Below, piece by piece: positions 36,831-45,561 of a stretch of 64,000 bases of DNA (position 1 is its first letter; each line of letters begins with the position of its first letter). The translations under genes were made by a program, and so were the position numbers. The notes under the pieces are model-generated. The model was not told the DNA's origin. It ran no database searches and saw only the letters and a program-made list of their open reading frames with translations. This DNA comes from Streptomyces violaceorubidus (GTDB taxonomy: Bacteria; Actinomycetota; Actinomycetes; Streptomycetales; Streptomycetaceae): the NCBI RefSeq assembly GCF_000717995.1, contig NZ_JODM01000011.1, positions 93,449 to 157,448 on the forward strand, written 5' to 3'.

Positions 36831-36878
36831 CCCCGCCCACGGGGCGGAGCCTCGCCCCGCCCACGGGGCGGAGCCTCG
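36831..36878. repeat. 24-bp tandem direct repeat, two copies
   Basis: The segment 36831-36854 is repeated exactly at 36855-36878. Each copy contains CCCCG-ccca-CGGGG, so each can form a small hairpin. It lies 12 bp beyond the sepH stop codon, on the terminator side. Confidence 0.85.
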
Positions 36879-36890
36879 GCCAGTTCTGCT

Positions 36891-37949
36891 CTACTCCTGC
36901 TTCTTGCGCCGGGTGCCGAACACGATCTCGTCCCAGCTCGGCACCGCCGCGCGGCGGCCCGGTCGGACACCGTCGGCCTCGGCCTGGCGGTCGGTGGAAC
37001 CGGTCAGGCGATCGCGGTGGCTGGCCACCGAGCGCGGCATGAGCACGTCGGCGTAGGCGGAACCGGCCGACGCCGCCGGAGCGGGAGGCTCCTCCACCTC
37101 GGGTTCCTCGACGGGCTCCTCCACCGGGTCCGGAGCGCGCTCGGGCACCACCAGGTCGCCGCGGAAGCTCGGTACGGCCTCCAGCAGGCTGGTGAGCGAG
37201 TCGCGTTCACGCTCGGCCGAGGCGGTGGCCGCGGTCTCGTCGGCCGGCTCGGACGGCGGCGGGGGCAGGCTCGGCCGCTCCCGCAGCTCCCGGTCGAGGG
37301 TGCGGTCCAGCGGCCGGTCGCGCGGCAGCCGGGCGATGCGCGGCACGAACGGGAAGCTGGGCTCGGGCGCCGCGAGGTCGTCGGACTCGCCGATCAGCGC
37401 GCGCGCCTCCGCGTCGACGGCCTGGACGAGTCGCCGGGGCGGGTCGTAGGTCCAGCTCGCCGAGTGCGGTTCGCCCGCGACGAGATAGACCAGCAGGACT
37501 TCCCAGGTGCCGTCGTCGCGGCGCCAGGAGTCCCACTGGACGGTGTCCTTGTCGGCGCCGCGCAACAGCAGCCGCTCCTGGACGGCCTCGCCGAGGGGCG
37601 GCCCGGAGTTCTCGCCGGGGCGGCGGACGGGGGTCTTGCGGGCCCGCTCCGCCATGAAGGCGCGCTCGGCCAGCACGGGCCCCTCGAAGCGCCGTACGCG
37701 GTCGACGGGGATGCCGGCCATCTGCGCGACCTCTTCCGCGGTCGCGCCGGCACGTATACGCGCCTGGATGTCACGGGGGCGGAGGTGGCTCTCCACCTCG
37801 ATCTCGATCTGGCCGAGGCGGGGACGGTCGCCGCGCACGGCGGCCCGGAGCCGCTCGTCGATCGGAAGCGTGTACTCCGTGCTGTCCGCAGCCTTCAGCA
37901 CCAGCCGTGTGCCGTCATTCGAGACGGCCACGACACGCAGTTCGGGCAT
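36891..37949 (-). CDS. sepH: SepH, FtsZ-stimulating cell division protein (DUF3071)
   Basis: 352 aa. The N-terminal DUF3071 domain (1-~190) has a helix-turn-helix-like core (TAEEVAQMAGIPVDRVRRFEGPVLAERAF, ~70-98). A long charged linker rich in Pro and Glu (~240-310) ends in a short conserved C-terminal motif with PSWDEIVFGTRRKK. SepH of Streptomyces binds and stimulates FtsZ assembly for septation in vegetative and sporulating hyphae. ATG 37949 has GGGAGG at the right distance; the longer frame to 38069 has no support. Confidence 0.95.
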   Translation of the reverse strand: MPELRVVAVSNDGTRLVLKAADSTEYTLPIDERLRAAVRGDRPRLGQIEIEVESHLRPRDIQARIRAGATAEEVAQMAGIPVDRVRRFEGPVLAERAFMAERARKTPVRRPGENSGPPLGEAVQERLLLRGADKDTVQWDSWRRDDGTWEVLLVYLVAGEPHSASWTYDPPRRLVQAVDAEARALIGESDDLAAPEPSFPFVPRIARLPRDRPLDRTLDRELRERPSLPPPPSEPADETAATASAERERDSLTSLLEAVPSFRGDLVVPERAPDPVEEPVEEPEVEEPPAPAASAGSAYADVLMPRSVASHRDRLTGSTDRQAEADGVRPGRRAAVPSWDEIVFGTRRKKQE

Positions 37950-38421
37950 GGGGACCTCCCGGGTGGTGCCTGCCGACGTCACGTGCGTCGCTGCTTCCGC
38001 TCTGTCGAGTGTGGCCTGCCCGGGTGCAGCCTGCCACAACCTTGCCGAGTTGCCCGGCGTGTCGGGCACGGGCCCGGGATCGCCGTTATGGCACGGTTAC
38101 CTATTCGCAACGCTAAGTGACCAACTCGGTCACCCTGTGCAACTAGCCCCCTCCCGGCGGTCCTTCAAGGTGCTGGACCCCCTGGCGGGGGACCGGCTCC
38201 AGGGCTCGCAACAGTACTCCATTCGGGCCACGTGCGTGGATTGGCACGCCGCCCGACTTCTGGCAAGAGGGGGCGCTCGGCCGTCCCCGGCGGGATTTCC
38301 GCGATCTTGGACGTGGCGTACTTCACGCAATCACCCGAAACGGAACTAATGGTTTCGGTCGCACGTCCCTTTCTCGTGCAGTTGATCGCCCCCGTACGGG
38401 AAAGGCAGGCAAGGTCCGACC
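37950..38421. other. Divergent region between sepH and a membrane protein gene
   Basis: About 470 bp with no gene. Two inverted repeats stand out: GTGACC-aactc-GGTCAC (38117-38133) and CCGAAAC-N10-GTTTCGG (38335-38358). The first could act on the sepH side, the second on the membrane-protein side. Minus-strand TTGCGA with TAACGG 16 nt on, around 38087-38112, is a weak sepH promoter candidate. Confidence 0.5.
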
Positions 38422-39333
38422 ATGCGTGAAAGGTCCGATGACGCAGGTGAGGCGGACGTGGGTTCGAAGGGGGAGTCCCGGCGCATCGATCTGAGCGTGC
38501 CCCAGGTCGCGGGCAGCGCCCTGGCCGCGGTGGTGGCCGCCAAACTCGCCTCCTCCTTCGGCGTCTACGGCACGATCGTCGGCGCCGGTCTGATCAGCGT
38601 CGTCGCCACCTGCGGGGGCTCGGTGCTCCAGCACTTCTTCAAGCGCACCGGGGAGGAGATCCGGGTGAAGCGCACCGTCGCCGCCGGGCGGACCGGAGGC
38701 CGGGGCGCGTCGGTTCCGGCCTCGCCCGCGCAGGCGTCCGCTTCCGGCTCGGCTCCCGTTTCGGCCGCGGCTTCGGCGTCGGGCGGGTTCACCGAGGGCA
38801 CCGTCTACCGTGCCCGGACCAAGGGGTGGCGCCGCCCGTTGGTCGCGGCGGCCCTCGTCTTCGGCGTCACCATGGCGGGGATCACCGTCTACGAGGTCGC
38901 CTCCGGCCAGAACCTGAGCGGCGGCCACAGCACCACCGTCGGCGACGCCTTCACCGGCCACAACAAGTCGGCGTCCGATTCGGGGGAGTCCGGCGGTTCC
39001 GGCGGCTCCGACGACCCGCGCAACGGCCGGGACTCGGGCGGTTCCGGCGACTCGGGCGACGCCGAGGACTCCGGTACGGGGAACGACGCCCCGGCCTCCA
39101 TCCCCTCCGGGAGCACGGACGGCGCCGGTGAGAGCCCCTCGTCCGGCAGCGGTTCCACCGAGGACGGGGGTACGGCGGCCAGCCCGACGCCCACCCCGGA
39201 CGCCACCGGCGACGAGGACGCCGGTGACACCGGGACCCCCGATCCGGGCGCCTCGGCTACGGCCCCAGAACCCGGCGCAAGTAGTCGTTCTGGAACAGAC
39301 GCCCCGGGTCAAGACGGTCCCGCAGCGCCGTGA
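38422..39333 (+). CDS. Membrane protein with Ser/Gly-rich extracytoplasmic tail
   Basis: 303 aa, unknown function. Short cytoplasmic N-terminus; a hydrophobic segment (~28-62, VAGSALAAVVAAKLASSFGVYGTIV and continuing); a charged loop; a second transmembrane helix (~138-156); then about 145 residues of Ser/Gly/Asp/Thr-rich low complexity, like a spacer to or through the wall. ATG 38422 follows AAGG. Its 3' end overlaps the convergent lactone oxidase gene by 77 bp. Confidence 0.65.
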   Translation: MRERSDDAGEADVGSKGESRRIDLSVPQVAGSALAAVVAAKLASSFGVYGTIVGAGLISVVATCGGSVLQHFFKRTGEEIRVKRTVAAGRTGGRGASVPASPAQASASGSAPVSAAASASGGFTEGTVYRARTKGWRRPLVAAALVFGVTMAGITVYEVASGQNLSGGHSTTVGDAFTGHNKSASDSGESGGSGGSDDPRNGRDSGGSGDSGDAEDSGTGNDAPASIPSGSTDGAGESPSSGSGSTEDGGTAASPTPTPDATGDEDAGDTGTPDPGASATAPEPGASSRSGTDAPGQDGPAAP

Positions 39334-40594
39334 ACTCGCCGAAGCGTGGATACACCCGGGAGAAGTACTCGGCATCCCGGGTGTGGACCTTGCCCCAGTG
39401 CGGCCGGCCCTCGTGCGCCGTGAAGATGCGCTCGGCGGCGGTGAAGTACGCCTGGTAGGGCGTGCCCCGGAACATGTGCACGGCGATGTACGCGCTGTCG
39501 CGGCCCGAAGCGGTGGACAGCGTGATGTCGTCGGCCGGGGCCGTGCGCACCTCGACCGGGAAGCTGATCCGCAGCCGTGACCGGTCGACCATCGCCCTCA
39601 GCTCGCGCAGCGCCTCGACGACCGCCTCGCGCGGAACGGCGTACTCCATCTCCACGAACCGCACCCGGCGCGGAGACGTGAAGACCTTGTAGGAAGTGTC
39701 CGTGTACGTCCGCGCGGAGAGCGCCCTGCTGGAGATCCGGGCGATCGCCGGGACGGTGGCGGGCGCCGCGCGGCCGACCCAGTTGACCGCCTGGAAGAGG
39801 CCGTTGGAGAGGAACTCGTCGTCCAGCCAGCCCTGGAACCGGCCCACCGGGCGCTCGGGACCGGCGCTGCGGTTGTTGCGCTTGGTGTTGGTGCTGTCGG
39901 TGTGCGGGAACCAGTAGAACTCGAAGTGCTCGTTCTCCGACCACAGTTCGTCGAAGCTGGACAGCACCCGGTCGAACGGCATCGGCTCCTCGCGGGCCGT
40001 GAGCAGGAAGATCGGCTCCACGGCGAAGGTGATCGCGGTGACGACGCCCAGTGCTCCGAGGCCGATCCGGGCGGCGGCGAACACCTCGGGGTTCTCCTCC
40101 GCGGAGCAGGTCAGCACCGAGCCGTCCGCCGTGACCAGCTCCAGGCCCCGGATCTGGGCGGCGATCGAGGCCGAGTCGCGGCCCGTGCCGTGGGTGCCGG
40201 TGCTGGTGGCCCCGGAGACGGTCTGCTCCATGATGTCGCCCATGTTGGTCAGCGACAGGCCCTCACGCGCGAGCGCCAGATTGAGCCTCTTGAGCGGGGT
40301 GCCCGCCTCGACCGTGACCGTCATGGCGTCGCGGTCAATGCTGCGGATTCCCGTCAACAGTTGAGGACGGATCAACACACCGTCCGTCGCCGCTATGGAC
40401 GTGAACGAGTGCCCGGTGCCCACCGCCTTGACCCGCTGCCCGTCCTCGGCCGCCCGGCGAACGGCGTCGGCCAGTTCGTCGACGGAGGCGGGAGTGACCT
40501 CCCGCGCGGGACGCGCCGAGACATTGCCGCCCCAGTTACGCCATGTGCCGTTCCGGCCGTTCGTCCTGCCGCTCGCCGTGCGTGTGCTGCTCAA
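39257..40594 (-). CDS. FAD-linked aldono-lactone oxidase
   Basis: 445 aa. An FAD-binding PCMH/VAO domain (~20-190, with GTGHSFTSIAATDGVLI) and a C-terminal ALO domain ending in YPRFGEFTALRDRLDPGRLFQNDYLRRVLG. This resembles D-arabinono-1,4-lactone or alditol/L-gulonolactone oxidases. No in-frame ATG/GTG precedes the conserved GTWRNWGGN; I chose TTG 40594 because GGGGAGGG precedes it. That start lies 59 nt inside the 3' end of the upstream MFS gene, so the two are coupled. Physiological substrate not clear. Confidence 0.82.
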   Translation of the reverse strand: MSSTRTASGRTNGRNGTWRNWGGNVSARPAREVTPASVDELADAVRRAAEDGQRVKAVGTGHSFTSIAATDGVLIRPQLLTGIRSIDRDAMTVTVEAGTPLKRLNLALAREGLSLTNMGDIMEQTVSGATSTGTHGTGRDSASIAAQIRGLELVTADGSVLTCSAEENPEVFAAARIGLGALGVVTAITFAVEPIFLLTAREEPMPFDRVLSSFDELWSENEHFEFYWFPHTDSTNTKRNNRSAGPERPVGRFQGWLDDEFLSNGLFQAVNWVGRAAPATVPAIARISSRALSARTYTDTSYKVFTSPRRVRFVEMEYAVPREAVVEALRELRAMVDRSRLRISFPVEVRTAPADDITLSTASGRDSAYIAVHMFRGTPYQAYFTAAERIFTAHEGRPHWGKVHTRDAEYFSRVYPRFGEFTALRDRLDPGRLFQNDYLRRVLGP

Positions 40595-41795
40595 CGGTCC
40601 CTCCCCGACGCGGATCCGGCCGCTTGAGCCGGCGGTACCCGAGGAAACCGACCGCGACCGCGACGGCCCCGGCCACCGCCGGAACCGCGTACCCGGCACG
40701 CGCCCCGGAAGCGTCGATCACCCAGCCGCCCGCGGAGGAGCCGAGCGCGACCCCGACCGCGAGTCCGGTGCTCACCCAGGTCATGCCCTCGGTGAGCTGC
40801 GTGCGTGGTACGTGCTCTTCGATGAGGGACATCGTCGTGATCATCGTGGGAGCGATGGACAGACCCGCAACGAACAGCGCCGCGGCCAGAAACGGCAAGT
40901 TTCCGACCAGTAGGAGGGGGATCATACTCACGGCCATCGCACACACGCCCAGGAGCCAGCGGCGTTCCGGCGGCCCGGCGAAGCGCAGCAGCCCGAAAAT
41001 CATCGCCGCCGTGCACGATCCCGCCGCGTAGAGGGCGAGGACGAGGCTCGCGGCGGCCTTGTGCCCCTCCTCCTCGGCGAACGCCACGGTGACGACGTCG
41101 ACGGCACCGAAGATCGTCCCCGTGGCCGCGAACGTGCCGACCAGGACCTGAAGCCCCCGGGAGCGCAGTGCCGTGCCGCCGCCCTTGTGCTCGCGCGGGT
41201 GCGGCTCCGGCTCGGTGTCGCGCTGCGAGGTCAGCCAGAAGACGCCGGTCGCCAGGAAGCACGCGGCGAGCAGCGGCCCGGCCTCCGGGAACCAGGCCGT
41301 GGACAGGCCGATGGAGATGATCGGGCCGAAGATGAAGCAGACCTCGTCCACCACGGACTCGAAGGAGTACGCGGTGTGCAGCTGCGGCGTGCCCCGGTAC
41401 AGGGCCGCCCAGCGGGCCCGGACCATCGCCCCGAGGCTCGGTACGCAGCCGATGCCGACGCAGGCCACGAACAGCACCCAGTCCGGCCACCCGTAGTGCG
41501 CGGCGGGCAGCAGCACCGCCGCCGCGGTCAGCGAGACCAGCGTCGCCGGGCGCAGCACCCGGCGCTGCCCGTAGCGGTCCACCAGGCGGGAGACCTGCGG
41601 TCCGGCCACGGCGGCGGCGAGCGCGATGGTGGCCGACAGTGCCCCGGCCAGCCCGTACCGACCGGTGAGCTGGGAGATCATCGTCACCACGCCGATGCCC
41701 ATCATCGACAACGGCATCCGGCCGAGGAAGCCCGCGGCGGAGAAGCCCTTGGTGCCCGGGAGGGCGAACAGGGCGCGGTAGGGGCTGGCCAACAA
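40536..41795 (-). CDS. MFS transporter
   Basis: 419 aa with 12 predicted transmembrane helices and a central cytoplasmic loop (~190-210). The DRYGQRRVLRPATL segment is an MFS motif A-like loop. Sequence is of the EmrD/YfkF kind, likely an exporter. TTG 41795 (or the adjacent TTG 41792) has GGAG just upstream; no in-frame ATG precedes the first helix. Operon with the lactone oxidase gene and divergent from hemH. Confidence 0.82.
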   Translation of the reverse strand: MLASPYRALFALPGTKGFSAAGFLGRMPLSMMGIGVVTMISQLTGRYGLAGALSATIALAAAVAGPQVSRLVDRYGQRRVLRPATLVSLTAAAVLLPAAHYGWPDWVLFVACVGIGCVPSLGAMVRARWAALYRGTPQLHTAYSFESVVDEVCFIFGPIISIGLSTAWFPEAGPLLAACFLATGVFWLTSQRDTEPEPHPREHKGGGTALRSRGLQVLVGTFAATGTIFGAVDVVTVAFAEEEGHKAAASLVLALYAAGSCTAAMIFGLLRFAGPPERRWLLGVCAMAVSMIPLLLVGNLPFLAAALFVAGLSIAPTMITTMSLIEEHVPRTQLTEGMTWVSTGLAVGVALGSSAGGWVIDASGARAGYAVPAVAGAVAVAVGFLGYRRLKRPDPRRGGTVEQHTHGERQDERPERHMA

Positions 41796-41943
41796 GGTCT
41801 CCGGAGGCGGCTCGGTTACGGCTTCGTAAGGTGCGAATGCGGTCGATACAGCTTACTCGTCCTCACGTTCGGAATCACCCCCTCGGACCTGGTGAAACGC
41901 ACGGTCGGCACCCCGCCGTTTCCGCGCTGTCAGTGCCGGGTGG

Positions 41944-41949
41944 CAGGAT
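41944..41949 (+). promoter_or_regulatory. -10-like box of a probable leaderless hemH promoter
   Basis: CAGGAT ends 6 nt before ATG 41956. Confidence 0.35.
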
Positions 41950-41955
41950 CGGGGC

Positions 41956-43083
41956 ATGCCAGACGTGCTCGATGCCAGCCCTTACGACGCCCTGCTCCTG
42001 CTCTCGTTCGGCGGCCCGGAAGGCCCCGACGACGTGGTCCCGTTCCTGGAGAACGTGACCCGGGGGCGCGGCATCCCCAAGGAACGCCTCAAGGAAGTCG
42101 GACAGCACTACTTCCGATTCGGCGGCGTCAGCCCCATCAACAACCAGAACCGCGCCCTGCTGGACGCCCTGCGCAAGGACTTCGCCGAGCACGGACTGGA
42201 CCTGCCGGTCTACTGGGGCAACCGCAACTGGGCGCCCTACCTGACGGACACCCTGCGCGAGATGACCCGCGACGGCCGCCGCCGCGTCCTGGTCCTCGCC
42301 ACCAGCGCCTACGCCTCGTACTCGGGCTGCCGCCAGTACCGCGAGAACCTCGCGGACGCCCTCACCGCCCTGGAGGCCGAAGGGCTGGAGCCGCCGAAGG
42401 TCGACAAGCTCCGGCACTACTTCAACCACCCGGGCTTCGTCGAGCCGATGGTCGAGGGTGTCGTCCGGTCCCTCGCCGAGCTGCCCGAGGAGGTCCGGGA
42501 CGGCGCGCACATCGCGTTCTGCACCCACTCGATCCCCACCTCCGCCGCCGACACGTCCGGCCCGGTGGAGGAGCACGGCGACGGCGGGGCCTACGTGCGC
42601 CAGCACCTGGACGTGGCACAGGTGATCGCCGACGCCGTCCGCGAGCGCACCGCCGTCGACCACCCCTGGCAGCTCGTCTACCAGTCGCGCTCCGGCGCCC
42701 CGCACATCCCGTGGCTGGAGCCCGACATCTGCGACCACCTGGAGGAGCGGCAGGCGGCCGGTGTCCCCGCGGTGGTGATGGCCCCCATCGGCTTCGTCTC
42801 CGACCACATGGAGGTCCTGTACGACCTCGACACGGAGGCCACCGCCAAGGCCGAGGAGCTGGGGCTGCCGGTGCGCCGCTCGGCCACCGTGGGCGCCGAC
42901 CCGCGCTTCGCCGCCGCCGTGCGCGACCTGGTCCTGGAGCGGGCGGGCGACGAGCGCGGGCAGGCGGTCACGCCCTGCGCCCTCGGCACGCTCGGTGCCA
43001 GTCACCACCTGTGCCCCGTCGGCTGCTGCCCTGCCCGTGCCCCCCGGCCCGCCGCCGCGGGCGCCGACAGTCCCTTCGCGTGA
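41956..43083 (+). CDS. hemH: Ferrochelatase (coproporphyrin III type, HemH/CpfC)
   Basis: 375 aa. [22 protein letters not shown] at the start, catalytic His in [10 protein letters not shown] (~183) and Glu in [15 protein letters not shown] (~271) are typical. Actinobacteria insert iron into coproporphyrin III rather than protoporphyrin. The C-terminal tail holds C341, C353, C357 and C358, a potential [2Fe-2S] site. The internal Cys that I recall as a ligand in M. tuberculosis is not present (Ser at AADTSGP). The IMPase gene follows 8 bp downstream. Confidence 0.93.
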   Translation: MPDVLDASPYDALLLLSFGGPEGPDDVVPFLENVTRGRGIPKERLKEVGQHYFRFGGVSPINNQNRALLDALRKDFAEHGLDLPVYWGNRNWAPYLTDTLREMTRDGRRRVLVLATSAYASYSGCRQYRENLADALTALEAEGLEPPKVDKLRHYFNHPGFVEPMVEGVVRSLAELPEEVRDGAHIAFCTHSIPTSAADTSGPVEEHGDGGAYVRQHLDVAQVIADAVRERTAVDHPWQLVYQSRSGAPHIPWLEPDICDHLEERQAAGVPAVVMAPIGFVSDHMEVLYDLDTEATAKAEELGLPVRRSATVGADPRFAAAVRDLVLERAGDERGQAVTPCALGTLGASHHLCPVGCCPARAPRPAAAGADSPFA

Positions 43084-43091
43084 GGAGCCCC

Positions 43092-43910
43092 GTGACCGAC
43101 GTGACGCCCCATCCGCTCCATGCCGACCTGCTGAAGATCGCCCAGGAGGCCGCTCACCGCGCGGGCGAGCTGCTGCGCGACGGACGCCCGGCCGACCTCG
43201 CGGTCGCCGCCACCAAGTCCAGCCCGATCGACGTGGTCACCGAGATGGACATCGCGGCGGAGAAGCTGATCACCGGGCTGATCGCCGACCGCCGCCCCGA
43301 CGACGGCTTCCTCGGCGAGGAGGGCGCCGCCACGGAGGGCACCAGTGGCATCCGCTGGGTCATCGACCCGCTGGACGGCACGGTGAACTACCTCTACGGC
43401 CTGCCCACCTGGGCCGTCTCCATCGCCGCCGAGCAGGACGGCGAGCGGGTGGCCGGCGTGGTCGTGGCCCCCATGCGGGGCGAGTTCTACCACGCGCTGC
43501 TGGGCGGCGGCGCCTGGGCGACGGGGGCCTGGGACGGCGAGCGCAGGCTCGCCTGCCGGTCCGCGGCACCGCTCGACCAGGCGCTGGTCTCCACCGGCTT
43601 CAACTACGTCGCCGACGTCCGCGCGGAGCAGGCCGAGATCGCGCGGCGGCTGATTCCGCTGGTGCGGGACATCCGGCGCGGCGGCTCGGCCGCGATCGAC
43701 CTGTGCGACGTGGCCGCGGGGCGACTCGACGGCTACTACGAGCGCGGGCTGCATCCCTGGGACCTCGCGGCGGGCGACCTGATCGCCCGTGAGGCGGGTG
43801 CGGTGACCGGTGGACGCCCCGGTGAGCGCCCCAACGGCGACCTGGCGATCGCGGCGACCCCGGCCGTCTTCGAACCCCTCCAGCGGCTCCTGACGGACTT
43901 CGGAGCGTAG
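43092..43910 (+). CDS. Inositol monophosphatase family protein
   Basis: 272 aa. Metal-binding motifs are GEEG (~75-78), DPLDGTVNY (~94-102) and HPWDLAAGDLI (~222-232). It is in the SuhB/IMPase family, hydrolysing inositol-1-phosphate or related sugar phosphates. GTG 43092 has GAGGAG at 43083-43088, inside the hemH stop region, so the genes form an operon. Substrate could also be histidinol phosphate or fructose-1,6-bisphosphate; not determinable. Confidence 0.9.
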   Translation: MTDVTPHPLHADLLKIAQEAAHRAGELLRDGRPADLAVAATKSSPIDVVTEMDIAAEKLITGLIADRRPDDGFLGEEGAATEGTSGIRWVIDPLDGTVNYLYGLPTWAVSIAAEQDGERVAGVVVAPMRGEFYHALLGGGAWATGAWDGERRLACRSAAPLDQALVSTGFNYVADVRAEQAEIARRLIPLVRDIRRGGSAAIDLCDVAAGRLDGYYERGLHPWDLAAGDLIAREAGAVTGGRPGERPNGDLAIAATPAVFEPLQRLLTDFGA

Positions 43911-44899
43911 GCCGCCGGCGGTCGGACGGAGGCGTGCCGACCGGCACCGGGGGAGTGCCGTCGGGCCCGCCCCGGGAGGGCCCTCTTCGGCACCTCCGGC
44001 CGAAGCGCCGGTCGGCGGCTCCCGCGCGGGCGGCTCGTCGGCCGTCGGGGTCGGTGTGCCCGTCCGGGCGGGTCCTCGGCCGAGCGAGCCGGCACCGGGT
44101 TCTTGCGCACCCTGTTCCGCGGCCCACCCGCACGGCGCCGCGGGCAGAAACGCGGTCCGGGTGCGCCCGTTGCGGTCGGGCTCGTGCGGCAGGGCCTGTC
44201 GGGTAGGGCGGCGCGGTGTTCGGTCCTTCCGAGCGACCGAGTCGTCGGCGACCCCGGCAGCGCCGTGAGCACAAGCGTGTGATCCGGTGGCGCCGGTACG
44301 GGCGGCTCGACGGGAGGTCCGTCGGCTGTACCCCGGGTGCGCGGGTCCGGGCCTTCCCGGTTCCCGAGTCGTCCGGTGTGCCAGTGCGGGCGGGGTCGTA
44401 CGGCCGGTGTCGTCGGCTGTCACGCCGGGTGCGCGGGTCCGGGCCTTCCTGGTTCCCGAGTCGTCCGGTGTGCCAGTGCGGGCGGGGTCGTACGGGCGGT
44501 CCCGTTGCTGTCACGCCGGGTGCGTGTCTCCGGGCCTTCCGGGCGCCCAAGTCGGCAGCACCCGGCGCGCGAGCGGTGCGCTACGTCCCGCACCTTGGGG
44601 GTTGCCCGTCAGCACTCCGGCCGAGTGGCCGCCTGCTCGGCGTGAGCCGTGCCCGGCGAAGTGGGCGCCGGTCTCCCGGGCGGGCGGGCTCGCTGTCTGG
44701 CGGCGTCCGGCATGCGTGGCCCCTCGGGAGGCCGTTCCCGCCCGGACCGTCGGCGGTAGGCCGCTCCCGCCCGGCCCGTCGGCGCGGACCGGCTCGGGCA
44801 CCCGCGCTGCCCCAGCAGCCACCCGCGTCGCGTGAAAGCCCTGCCCCTGCCGCCACCGCCCCGCGCGCACCGCAGTCACCCGCGGGCGGCAGGGCGCAC
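43911..44899. other. Gene-free kilobase
   Basis: No frame shows real protein features; all long frames on both strands are Arg/Pro/Gly-rich and change quality without conserved motifs. The region contains the ~91-bp tandem repeats described separately. It separates the hemH operon from the minus-strand 57-aa gene. Confidence 0.6.
44310..44555. repeat. Tandem repeats of about 91 bp
   Basis: A block beginning CCGGGTGCGCGGGTCCGGGC at 44333 recurs almost exactly at 44425 (offset 92); the shared stretch is ~71 bp with one difference, and a weaker third copy starts at 44516 (offset 91). It is non-coding as far as I can see. Partial similarity extends upstream to about 44310. Confidence 0.85.
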
Positions 44900-44937
44900 G
44901 ACGAGGCCCCGGTGCTGGATCCCACCGGGGCCTCGTC
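44900..44937 (-). terminator. Terminator of the 57-aa gene
   Basis: Perfect 15-bp arms at 44900-44914 and 44923-44937, 12 bp past the stop on the minus strand. Confidence 0.8.
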
Positions 44938-44949
44938 CTCGCGGGCCGA

Positions 44950-45123
44950 TCAGGCGTTGGTCGCGCTGACCTCCACACCGTGCTCGGCAGCGAGACGGCG
45001 CAGATCGTCGAGCTCGCCCAGCTCCACCTCGACAAGGAACTCGTCGCCCTCGTCGCGGGCCCGGGACAGGTCGGACTCGGTCGTCTTTATGCGCTGCAGA
45101 AGTCCTGCGGTGAAAGCGTCCAT
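44950..45123 (-). CDS. Small helical protein of unknown function
   Basis: 57 aa. MDAFTAGLLQRIKTTESDLSR is followed by an acidic helix with ELGELDDLRRLAAEHG; all-helical, possibly a coiled coil. ATG 45123 has GAGGGGGC at an ideal distance and the gene ends at a strong terminator, which supports it. The longer frame to 45249 is Arg-rich and unlikely. It is divergent from cutR. Confidence 0.7.
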   Translation of the reverse strand: MDAFTAGLLQRIKTTESDLSRARDEGDEFLVEVELGELDDLRRLAAEHGVEVSATNA

Positions 45124-45561
45124 GCTGCGCCCCCTCGTCCTGGGTCGTGGGTCGTTGGCACGGGGGTGTGCCGATCGGAAGGGACGATCACGTCTCCGGT
45201 GGAGTGCCCAGCGCTGCCCGGCCGGGCGGCGACGGTGCCGGACACCCACGCCCGCTCTGCGGAAGCGGACCGCGGCGTACCGCGCGGTAACGCGGTACAG
45301 GCAGAGCGTGATCGCGGGGTGTAAAGCCGTCCTCCCCCAGCGCCCCTTCGCGGAAACCTCAACCGCGCGAGAAACTTTCGCATTCCCGCTTCCACGGCCC
45401 TTCCGCGGCCTTCTTCGTCACCGAGTCCGTCACGGGCCCTCACCCGGCTTACAGCCGACTTATGGCCGAAAAGGGCAGGATGGAGGCAACACACCCACCA
45501 GCCCCCTGCCCTCGTGCGTCCGAGAAGCGCTACGCGGGTGGACACAGGAAGGACCAGCGAC
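45124..45561. promoter_or_regulatory. cutR upstream region with palindrome and 11-bp direct repeat
   Basis: About 440 bp without a gene. GTACCGCG-CGGTAA-CGCGGTAC (45277-45298) is a perfect 8-bp inverted repeat. CTTACAGCCGA CTTATGGCCGA (45448-45469) is a tandem 11-bp direct repeat with two differences, the half-site spacing of OmpR-family regulators, 92 bp before the cutR start; it could be a CutR site. Confidence 0.5.

Noticed and set aside
43002..44423. 473-aa minus-strand frame through the gene-free kilobase
   Set aside because: Arg/Pro/Gly-rich composition, runs into the IMPase gene in antisense, no RBS or conserved motif.
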